64,000 nt of DNA from Teretinema zuelzerae. Lineage in GTDB: Bacteria > Spirochaetota > Spirochaetia > Treponematales > Treponemataceae. Positions 54,001 to 60,451 of the stretch are shown here, piece after piece. The stretch's first letter is position 1, and every line of letters starts with the position of its first letter. Position numbers and translations under genes: made by a program. The notes under the pieces were generated by a model. The model did no database searches and was not told the DNA's origin. It saw only the letters and a program-made list of their open reading frames with translations. The DNA lies in the NCBI RefSeq assembly GCF_021021555.1, contig NZ_JAINWA010000003.1, positions 310,001 to 374,000 on the forward strand, written 5' to 3'.

Positions 54001-55713
54001 GAACTTTTGCTCGACGAACTCTATCTTTCAGGCGTTCAATCGATAACAGCGCTCCGGAACAGAAGCTCAGCGGAGTGGAAGAAGGACGGACCGGTTATCG
54101 GTTCAGGATCCCGCGCCCTGCTGGCGAATCCCTCGTTCTCGGGGGTCTTCGAATCCGTTGCCGTGCCGGGAGAATCGCAGACGACGGCGAGCGGCTCGCT
54201 GAAAAGCGGCGTTTCGGTTCTCGGAGCCTCCCTCGAAGGAGGGATCGCGGCCGCGTCGACTACAGAGGGGGCAATCTCTTCCGCATGGCATGGAATCGCG
54301 GTTCCGCTCGCCTTTATCGACGCGAAGGAACGGTTTTCAGTGGATTTCGCCGGAGAAAGCGTCGAGAGATTGAACGAAGTGTCCGTGCAAGGACCGGTGC
54401 CGCTAAAAATGATCGGCAGCGTCTCGCGGAGTTCCGTAAAGGAAACCTCGTCCGTCTCGGCGAGTTCGGCGCCCTCGATTCGGCTTCCGGGAAACGCCGC
54501 GCTCGGCTTTTTCGCGGAAACGAAACTGTCTCAAACGAACAGCGCCGACTTCGACAGCGGCAGGGACTGGTTCGGTTTCTGGCGCTCGAGCGGCGAATCC
54601 TTTCTCTCGGAGGGCGAAGAAAGCGCGCTGAAGAGAAAAGAAAACGCCTCTTTCAAAGCCGAACTTTCGCGGCAGAAAGGCGACCAAGGGAAATTCAGCT
54701 TCGCAGGAGCCTCGGTGAAGGCCGAGGGAATAAGCGAGTACGCCGCGTCGTCGGGGCGAGAGGCTGCGGGAAAGCTTTCGATAGCGATACCGGTTTCAAT
54801 CGGCTATTCAAGCCTCGAGTTCATTCTCGCGCGCAGCTATGCGCTCTCCACGAGCGGGTATACGGGCGGCAACTACTATTCCGACGCAGACAACCTGAAG
54901 GAAGCCCTGAACTCGGGCGGATGGTTTTTCGCGTATTATCCGTTCATCGATCTATTCGACGAGACGCTCTACGCCGAGGCATTGCGTAAATCGGAGACCC
55001 CTGCGGTCCTCGTCAGCCTCTATCAGGCGGTGTGGAAACGCCCGTCTCCGGGGCTTTTGCAGGACTTGTTCCTTCCCTCGTCCCTTACCGCGGAAACGGG
55101 AAGAACGGTCAAGGCCGATCCGGTTTCGCAAACAGGAAGCGATATTCGCAACGCCTCGGTCCGCATGGGTTTCAGCGCCCTGAACATGGCGGGGACGGCG
55201 GGAATCGTACCGCTGTTCGACTGGTACGAACAGGATGAGATCTCGCAATTGTACAGCGCGTCGTTTGAGTGGGGAAGCGGATTTAAAACCTGGAACCTCG
55301 ACGCGTGGCATTCGGTAACGGTTCTCTTCCCTCTTTCCGGATCGGCGGCGGCTGAAAACAGTTTCCATTACAATACGCCCGATATTTCCGGAAAGGACGA
55401 ATCCATCAGCAATACTACGAGGATGATATGGAAACGCCCCGGAAAAAAATCCTTTCCCGGGTCTCTTCTCGAGAAATACTTGAAACGGAAAATTCCCGCG
55501 AGCCGGGAGAATACGCTCAGCGGAACCTGGGAGCGTACGGAAGGAAGCTCGGATATACAGGAATCGCTTCGCGTAGAGGCGACTCATCTTCTGGCCCTGC
55601 ATATGTCTGCGAAGGCCCAGGCGCGGCTGTCGGGTTCGTTCGCCGTCGACCGGGACGACGAAGAAACAGTCCTCATGCTCAGCCTCGGAATCGGCGGAAA
55701 AATAACCTTTTAG
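51049..55713 (+). CDS. Giant exported outer-membrane protein, SprA-like in pattern
   Basis: 1554 residues. Signal peptide MKTRGAALCASFLLGLFPLSQAQS; last residue Phe in LMLSLGIGGKITF, a BAM-type beta-signal. The N-terminal part reads HVRLGNSGIAFP...GPGISGTFAGKKWKADAVVRWD, then VYVEDSKGDFSDSEEG with YSLDGLSGMLELAE and later VQVYRNGIRSADFTLDDATGILSLG. These match the 'GN..iP ... G....g.' and 'Y.ld..tG.i.l' patterns of Bacteroidetes SprA/Sov translocons. Internal discoidin-like pieces occur (RTWKIPASELPSGGSGWKIITIQLDDED). The final roughly 450 residues are dense amphipathic strands. The SprA resemblance is by eye. Coupled to dinB by ATGA. Confidence 0.78.
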   Translation: MKTRGAALCASFLLGLFPLSQAQSQTADDPVHDLPEGLDPDAALLARISGLFSREDPTSLYQFGVYDEEVEFILDGSWEASFTGSLGLAFSDGAAALSFSPPVFTQSVDMSTWIFIDGRWYFEANFAEGFSKNTVAAGYVGGEDENVKHVRLGNSGIAFPDEYPFIAAGGGKAPGPGISGTFAGKKWKADAVVRWDAVSSEELLLSGMNEAADSWVSAANPVRGKWFILPVTAATGGITVYVEDSKGDFSDSEEGVSWRRLNEAEYSLDGLSGMLELAESASGRVAVEHQQSVSLPALTQFLEQERAWFESVLGDETILARYFPEGADEAAVTKKYLRTISGRTALVLRQKSAFSPFEILSRYDTGGEEAEPVWKESGIAAKEWITQIIESEWTALLPAEGISSPRDQQARYPLLAGKEALWIPEIYLSALGGGKAETDLSLRARKWQAIETISLGEDAIAGTVQVYRNGIRSADFTLDDATGILSLGQPPQTGETIRITWKKTDASARNGTLTAAGGIAWTPVPELNLHAALGLIWNLSGASWTDSANDSPGTLTAAAGGTWTKGNLELSSDFAWQVSVPDTTGVYRIDGMETTPTTLYPDSSWYAPIAANLLPDISEAHNAETTPVLTLDGRVEPSSGGTILPRTESGVSGFILPIAATISAGEWTGADILAGDETGLTFAEAASVSVALKNNGSSAPPEYDLWIQLGAARKQSDELPPYIRTWKIPASELPSGGSGWKIITIQLDDEDRSLLASAGNIRLLATPTDGIGAFDSAEVSLLSGPLELGKTGYSARAFPSIEDASNIRLEESTGSEADTLVKQFDMPSRFNAGGRNSVLKLFFSPEPDTESLSISRTTSLMPLHSYEKLMFHVFPVDTGEDSQSPEGLPDDAMLALSLEGRSADTGAAVVVGRLEVRANSLKTGVWQELAANMTTGEVSLDGTVLPGAQARFSYANQRVSPNRIIISLEGWPDALTSTGEDAAYELLLDELYLSGVQSITALRNRSSAEWKKDGPVIGSGSRALLANPSFSGVFESVAVPGESQTTASGSLKSGVSVLGASLEGGIAAASTTEGAISSAWHGIAVPLAFIDAKERFSVDFAGESVERLNEVSVQGPVPLKMIGSVSRSSVKETSSVSASSAPSIRLPGNAALGFFAETKLSQTNSADFDSGRDWFGFWRSSGESFLSEGEESALKRKENASFKAELSRQKGDQGKFSFAGASVKAEGISEYAASSGREAAGKLSIAIPVSIGYSSLEFILARSYALSTSGYTGGNYYSDADNLKEALNSGGWFFAYYPFIDLFDETLYAEALRKSETPAVLVSLYQAVWKRPSPGLLQDLFLPSSLTAETGRTVKADPVSQTGSDIRNASVRMGFSALNMAGTAGIVPLFDWYEQDEISQLYSASFEWGSGFKTWNLDAWHSVTVLFPLSGSAAAENSFHYNTPDISGKDESISNTTRMIWKRPGKKSFPGSLLEKYLKRKIPASRENTLSGTWERTEGSSDIQESLRVEATHLLALHMSAKAQARLSGSFAVDRDDEETVLMLSLGIGGKITF

Positions 55714-55734
55714 GAAGCGCAGAGATGCGCGGCG

Positions 55735-57768
55735 CTATTGAAGGGGAGCGAAATACCCCGTTTCGTCGCGTCCGGAGCGGTTCATCAAATAGGATTCGAC
55801 CTCGACGGGAAGAAATCTTCTTCCAAAGTCGGTCGGGAGAGCCGAAGTATACGAAAGTACGTAGCAGCCGTTCGCCGCGGTGCGCAGTTGATCCACCGCG
55901 GCCGACAAGCCTTCGTTCCGCCATATATACCAGGATTTTCCGCCGGTCGCCGAAACGAGGTATTCATACTCTCCAGGCGGCGCGGCGCGGTCCAGATACA
56001 CGGCGGAGAACACCACGCCGTTGTTTCCCATATTTGCGGCCAGATCGTTTAAGCCGTAGCGATTGAAGCCGTTCGGAGAAACTTCCCCCGTTGTAAGGAA
56101 AATGACTCCTCGCTTCTTTGCGCCCTTCACTAAATCGTTGACGGACAGCCTGAGCGCGAGATCGAAGGACCAGGACGGCGACGGCTCGTTGCCGAATGAA
56201 AGAAACTGAAAATTTCCCGCGTCGGGAGGTCCGGAACCTTCCTGTACGGGAATCTTCCCGGCGGAAATTATCCTGAGCGTTCCTTTTCCCTTCATCGCGG
56301 CCGCGATTTCCGCGATAGCGGATTTGATCTCCTCCTGAAAGGATAGCGAACGCTGAGATCGTTCCACGATCACCGTGATATCGGACGAATCTTCAAGATA
56401 GCCGGCTCCCATGAACTGAAAATCAGCAACCGGCCGTTTTTCCTCGGTTACGAAAAAATTGGCGGATTTCAAGCCGACCAGGGGATTTCTCGAACGATCC
56501 TCGACCCTGACTTCCAGCACAACCTTGGGAAAGGCATCGGAATGAACCCTGTCTATCTGAACGAATAAACCGCCCGCAAGATCGTTGGTGCGCGATACGA
56601 TCTGCACGGTGTTTCCCTGATAATCGGCGAGAATCAGGTTTCCGTTCGCGTCGGGAGCCGCTCCCGTTATTCTCATGGGAGCGTTTCCAAGCCGCGATGC
56701 GTCGAAAGAGGCTCCTGAAGCCGGATCGACGACGAGCACGCGGTTTTTCAAGGCCGCCAGAAGATAGCCGTTCCACACGCGGAGCGATTCTGCTCCTTTG
56801 ATGCTTCCCGCCGGCAACAGGGTTTCGCGGTAATTACCGGAAGTATCGAAGACATGGAGGGCGCCCGAAACGGAATCGGCTATGTAGAGCCGTCCTTCGA
56901 GGAACGCTATCCCGGCGGGCGCGGCGAAACCGGCAAAGGCAAAGCCGGCCGTGCCGAAGGAAAACAGGGGCTTCCCTTCAGGATCGTACACTCCTACCCG
57001 CGCGTTGCCGTAATCGGTGACGTAAAAATTTCCCGCGTCGTCCGCGGCGACAAATTGAGGGCCGGATAAATCGCCGAGCCCCCGGCCCTTTTTCCCGAAG
57101 GAGAAAAGAAAGGAGCCGGAGGGAGAAAGCACGCTTACCCGGTCTGCGGCGACTTCCGTCACGGCCAGACGGCCGTCTTTCAGGCGAATAATATCGAAGG
57201 GACGATCGAAGCCTCCGACGGGACCGCGGGACCGGTCCGCCACGATTCCGTTCACGTCGAATCTGAGAATTTCATTGGAACCGTAGGCCGCTATCCAAAA
57301 GGAGCCGTCGCTCAAGGGAGCGACCGAAACCGGTTGGCGGAACAATATCCCGTTTTCGTTTTTTGCCCGGATAGACGCTGTTTCAACGAAGGGAGGCGCG
57401 TCGATGAACGAAGGCCTCAGCGTTCTCCGCTCGCGGACCACTTCGATGCGGTTCGATAAAAGGGTTCCCCCGTAACCTGCGTCCAGGGCGAATTGCCACT
57501 GTTGCAAGGCGGCGCCTTCGACTCCGGTTCGAAAATAGGATTTGCCCAGCCAGTCGAGAATGAGAGGCTCTCCCGGTATGAAGGAAAGAGCTTTTTCGAA
57601 CACCAGAACCGCGTCGTTGAACGCGCCGCGGTGAAAGGCCTGAACGCCGCGCCTGAATTCCTCTTCGGCGAAGGCCTTGTCCGAAGCGGAAGGAGCCTGC
57701 GCAAAAACGGACGCGTGAATAAGGCCGATGCAAGAAAAAACGAAAAGGGTTCGCACGAGTCTGTTCAT
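55735..57768 (-). CDS. Secreted TPR / NHL-propeller protein with VWA-like C-terminal region
   Basis: 677 residues. Signal peptide LVRTLFVFSCIGLIHASVFAQ. TPR-like helices about 30-110 (AEEEFRRGVQAFHRGAFNDAV; FEKALSFIPGEPLILDWLGK). A six-bladed NHL propeller about 130-410 (RPFDIIRLKDGRLAVTEVAAD; GPQFVAADDAGNFYVTDYGNARVGVYD). The C-terminal 250 residues look like a von Willebrand A-type fold (DSSDITVIVERSQRS; KKRGVIFLTTGEVS; NGCYVLSYTSALP) without a clear MIDAS DxSxS. I recall a comparable treponemal protein (TP0421-like). Overlaps the upstream TPR gene by four bases. Likely periplasmic or surface scaffold; ligand unknown. Confidence 0.83.
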   Translation of the reverse strand: MNRLVRTLFVFSCIGLIHASVFAQAPSASDKAFAEEEFRRGVQAFHRGAFNDAVLVFEKALSFIPGEPLILDWLGKSYFRTGVEGAALQQWQFALDAGYGGTLLSNRIEVVRERRTLRPSFIDAPPFVETASIRAKNENGILFRQPVSVAPLSDGSFWIAAYGSNEILRFDVNGIVADRSRGPVGGFDRPFDIIRLKDGRLAVTEVAADRVSVLSPSGSFLFSFGKKGRGLGDLSGPQFVAADDAGNFYVTDYGNARVGVYDPEGKPLFSFGTAGFAFAGFAAPAGIAFLEGRLYIADSVSGALHVFDTSGNYRETLLPAGSIKGAESLRVWNGYLLAALKNRVLVVDPASGASFDASRLGNAPMRITGAAPDANGNLILADYQGNTVQIVSRTNDLAGGLFVQIDRVHSDAFPKVVLEVRVEDRSRNPLVGLKSANFFVTEEKRPVADFQFMGAGYLEDSSDITVIVERSQRSLSFQEEIKSAIAEIAAAMKGKGTLRIISAGKIPVQEGSGPPDAGNFQFLSFGNEPSPSWSFDLALRLSVNDLVKGAKKRGVIFLTTGEVSPNGFNRYGLNDLAANMGNNGVVFSAVYLDRAAPPGEYEYLVSATGGKSWYIWRNEGLSAAVDQLRTAANGCYVLSYTSALPTDFGRRFLPVEVESYLMNRSGRDETGYFAPLQ

Positions 57769-58460
57769 CGTCTCGCTCCCGGTGAGTTGATCGAGTGTTC
57801 AAGTATCTCCCGGAGATGGGAGCCGATTATCTGATTGTCCGGGGCGAACTCGCGCGCGCGCCGGGTATGATTCTTCGCCTCCGGCGAGAGTCCCAGCTTG
57901 AAATACACCCATCCCAGCGAATCAAGGTACGCCGGGTTGTCGGGCGAAGAATCGAGGGCTTTTTTGCAGAAGGATAAGGCCCGGGTGAGATCCCTGCCGG
58001 TATCGGCCAGAACATAGCCCAGCCCGTTCAAGGCGGTCGCGTTCGCCGGTTCAAGGCTCAACGCCTTTTCGTACCACTCGATGGAGGAATCGACGTCTCC
58101 GGTCTCCCAGGCGATGTATCCGAGAGAACAGAAAACCTGAACCGACTCGTATCCGGAATCGATGAGTTTGCGCAGCTCGAAATCGGCCAGGCGGGTTCTG
58201 CCGGTAAGGGTGTAAATCACGGACAGAAGCATCCGGCACTGGTAGACCCTGGCGAGATCGGTATCCGCGGTGACGACCTGCTCAAGATACACGAGGGCGT
58301 CGTCGTGGCGCTCCAGGCGGGCATAGCACAATCCGATGTAATAGGCCAGTTCGAGGTTGTTTTCGGGTTTGCCCGAAGGCACCTCGAGAAAAGCCGCGAG
58401 AGCGTCCGTAAATTTGCGTTCCTTATATAACTGAATGCCTTTTTTCATCGTATCAGCCAT
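57765..58460 (-). CDS. Tetratricopeptide-repeat protein
   Basis: 231 residues made almost wholly of TPR helices, for example MKKGIQLYKERKFTDALAAF, LAYYIGLCYARLERHDDALVYL, VQVFCSLGYIAWETGDVDSSIEWYEKALSLEP and PAYLDSLGWVYFKLGLSPEAKNH. No signal peptide, so cytoplasmic by this reading. Lies between surE and the secreted TPR/NHL gene and is translationally coupled to the latter. It probably acts as an adaptor; partner unknown. Confidence 0.85.
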   Translation of the reverse strand: MADTMKKGIQLYKERKFTDALAAFLEVPSGKPENNLELAYYIGLCYARLERHDDALVYLEQVVTADTDLARVYQCRMLLSVIYTLTGRTRLADFELRKLIDSGYESVQVFCSLGYIAWETGDVDSSIEWYEKALSLEPANATALNGLGYVLADTGRDLTRALSFCKKALDSSPDNPAYLDSLGWVYFKLGLSPEAKNHTRRAREFAPDNQIIGSHLREILEHSINSPGARR

Positions 58461-58481
58461 GGCTCCCCCCGGATCGACCCA

Positions 58482-59219
58482 TTATAAACGAAACAAACGC
58501 GCTTGACCCGCATCGGGCTCGAGCGCGAACGGTTGGGACGCGATACGGGAAATCGACACGCAGCCCGACTCCACCGCTTCGAAATCGCTCTTTTCATCTC
58601 CGTCCGTTTGAATGTCTCCGCCCCTGAAGAAACTGTATTTGCAGCCGTCAGGCCCGTCGTGCATCAAGATGCTGTCACGGTAATCACGGCGGGAGACTCC
58701 GGTCATGCGGACGCCCGCGTATTCAGAGATTGAAGGCGCGTTCACATTTACGAACACATCCCGGGCGCACAACGACAGTAAAGCGCTGAGATTGTCGCGT
58801 ATGAAGCCGGCGAGCGGCTGCCAGAGATATTCGTCCGTTTTGCTCACGAGGCTCACCGCTATCCCCGGAATTCCCGCGAACGAAGCTTGGCGGGCGGCGG
58901 CGGCCGTTCCCGAGTAGACTATGTCGGTGCCGAGGTTCGCGCCGCGGTTAATGCCTGAAACGATTGCATCGGGAATACAGGGCATGATGCCCTGGGAGCC
59001 GGTGATGGAACAGTCGACGGGCAGTCCGGTGCAGGAAAACTCTTTCGGACCGGATTGCTTAAAGCGCAGCGGTTCGTCCATGGTGATGCCGTGGGACACG
59101 CCCGAACGGTTCATCGATGGAGCCACGATCCACACGTCGTGATCCCGGGAGAGAGCAGAAGCGAGAACCTGCAAACCTTCAGAACTGAGCCCGTCGTCGT
59201 TGGTAACCAGAATATTCAT
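58482..59219 (-). CDS. surE: 5'-nucleotidase SurE
   Basis: 245 residues. Metal-binding N-terminus MNILVTNDDGLSSEGLQ (acidic pair at 8-9), phosphate-loop region APSMNRSGVSHGIT, and GINRGANLGTDIVYSGTAAAARQ containing the conserved Asn and the YSGTV-type loop. Hydrolyses nucleoside 5'- and 3'-monophosphates and is linked to stationary-phase survival. No ribosome-binding site; TATACT ends seven bases before the ATG and directly follows the galK TGA, so the gene may have a leaderless start of its own besides read-through from galK. Confidence 0.95.
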   Translation of the reverse strand: MNILVTNDDGLSSEGLQVLASALSRDHDVWIVAPSMNRSGVSHGITMDEPLRFKQSGPKEFSCTGLPVDCSITGSQGIMPCIPDAIVSGINRGANLGTDIVYSGTAAAARQASFAGIPGIAVSLVSKTDEYLWQPLAGFIRDNLSALLSLCARDVFVNVNAPSISEYAGVRMTGVSRRDYRDSILMHDGPDGCKYSFFRGGDIQTDGDEKSDFEAVESGCVSISRIASQPFALEPDAGQARLFRL

Positions 59220-59226
59220 AGGGCTC

Positions 59227-59235
59227 AGTATATCA
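59227..59235 (-). promoter_or_regulatory. Extended -10 element of surE, fused to the galK stop codon
   Basis: Minus strand TGA-TATACT (59235-59227): the TGA is the galK stop codon and provides the TGN of an extended -10. No good -35 is seen. Seven bases separate it from the surE ATG. Confidence 0.45.
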
Positions 59236-60390
59236 TAAAACCCGGGCGCCGCCAGCGGGCGCGACGATATGGCGGACCGGCTTGAAACCGAATATCCGTT
59301 CGTATTCCTCGGTGCGCTGGATATACACTGCCGCGTTTTCTTTGGGAACGATGGCGTAGGTGCAGCCGCCGAAGCCCCGTCCGGTCATGCGGGAGCACAC
59401 CAGATCCGGCTGATCCGGAACGATGAACTCCAGAGCCCGCTTGACCAGCCAGTCGAGTTCCGGGCAGGAAATCTCGAAGCGGTCGCGCAGGCCTTCATGG
59501 GAGCGGTTGACGATCCGCGAAAAACCGAAGAGATCTCCGGCTTGGAGTGCGTTTACAGCCTCCCGCACGCTCTCGGATTCCCGTATGATGAAGATAACCC
59601 GGCGGCGAACCGATTCGGGAATCGATACGATTTCTTCCAGAATCTCTTCCGTCAATTGGTTAAAATCTGCAGGCGCGTCCGGATCCATTTTCACCGTCTC
59701 GTAAGCCCGTATGCACTCCTGTATTCTCCGGTTCAGCTCCTCGCGGGCGAGGAGGCGGGGAACGCTCGTGTCGGTGAGCACGATGGAATAGTTTTCGGAG
59801 GGAAACGCGATGAGTTCGGCCGTCACCCGGTTATGGTCTGTTTTTACGCAATAGCCTTCCCGCGCGGAAAGGGCGCACAGAATATCGGCCCGATGGGCGT
59901 AGGTTTTCAGGAAATGAGTGTTGGCGCGCTCCAGGATGGCGACGAGGACTGCTTCTTCCAGATCGGGAGCGTAGAGTTTGCGCAGAACGAGGGCGGTCGC
60001 CACTTTCAACGCGTTCGGCGTGCCGAGGCCGGCGTCGGCGGGAATCTCGGAAAGGATGGTGAAATTCAAGCCGGGTATCTGGATGCCGTATTCCATGAAG
60101 GAAGAAATCACGGCCTTCACGGAGTTAGCCCAGCGGTCTTCCTTGCGGTATTTCAGGTTCGATGCGGATATTTTCTTCCGTTCGTTGAGAGCCACGGAGT
60201 ACAACCGGTAATTGGAATCCGTCCGGTGAGACACGCCGACAAAAAGCTCATGATTTATAGCCATCGAAAGGGTGTTTCCCCGGGCGAACCAGGTATGCTC
60301 ACCCAGCAGGTGAAAACGTCCCGGTACAGCGGCCATCGCCTCCGGTTCGGTCTCAAATTCGCTGACATGGAAGGGCACAATTTTCTGCAT
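59233..60390 (-). CDS. galK: Galactokinase-family GHMP kinase with divergent substrate motifs
   Basis: 385 residues. GHMP motif 3 is intact (SRMTGRGFGGCTYAIVP), and motif 1 begins normally (VPGRFHLLGEHT, 23-33) but continues WFARG where galactokinases have DYNDG or similar; the sugar-binding Asp is Trp34. Motif 2 is EIPADAGLGTPNALKVA instead of the P.G.GLSSSA.. form. A likely catalytic Asp remains in HRADILCAL, and R25, E31 and H32 are kept. It may be a galactokinase with altered specificity or a related sugar or cyclitol kinase. Leaderless-type promoter; first gene of the galK-surE-TPR-NHL unit. The symbol is by family only. Confidence 0.8.
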   Translation of the reverse strand: MQKIVPFHVSEFETEPEAMAAVPGRFHLLGEHTWFARGNTLSMAINHELFVGVSHRTDSNYRLYSVALNERKKISASNLKYRKEDRWANSVKAVISSFMEYGIQIPGLNFTILSEIPADAGLGTPNALKVATALVLRKLYAPDLEEAVLVAILERANTHFLKTYAHRADILCALSAREGYCVKTDHNRVTAELIAFPSENYSIVLTDTSVPRLLAREELNRRIQECIRAYETVKMDPDAPADFNQLTEEILEEIVSIPESVRRRVIFIIRESESVREAVNALQAGDLFGFSRIVNRSHEGLRDRFEISCPELDWLVKRALEFIVPDQPDLVCSRMTGRGFGGCTYAIVPKENAAVYIQRTEEYERIFGFKPVRHIVAPAGGARVL

Positions 60391-60396
60391 AGCACT

Positions 60397-60425
60397 ATAA
60401 TATGGTCAATATTGAAACAATTCAA
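60397..60425 (-). promoter_or_regulatory. Predicted leaderless promoter of galK
   Basis: Minus strand TTGAAT (60425-60420), 17 bases, TATTAT (60402-60397), then AGTGCT and the ATG. The transcript would start at or next to the A of the start codon. Overlaps the divergent lnt promoter. Confidence 0.55.
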
Positions 60426-60441
60426 CAAAAAACAGTAAAAT
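60412..60441 (+). promoter_or_regulatory. Predicted leaderless promoter of lnt
   Basis: TTGAAA, 18 bases, TAAAAT, then ten bases to the ATG at 60452. The -35 lies inside the spacer of the galK promoter on the other strand, so the two should compete for RNA polymerase. Confidence 0.55.
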
Positions 60442-60451
60442 AGATTCAATT

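Noticed and set aside
55714-55734. GCGCAGAGATGCGC hairpin between convergent genes as terminator
   Set aside because: Only a 4-bp perfect stem and no adjacent T-run on either strand.
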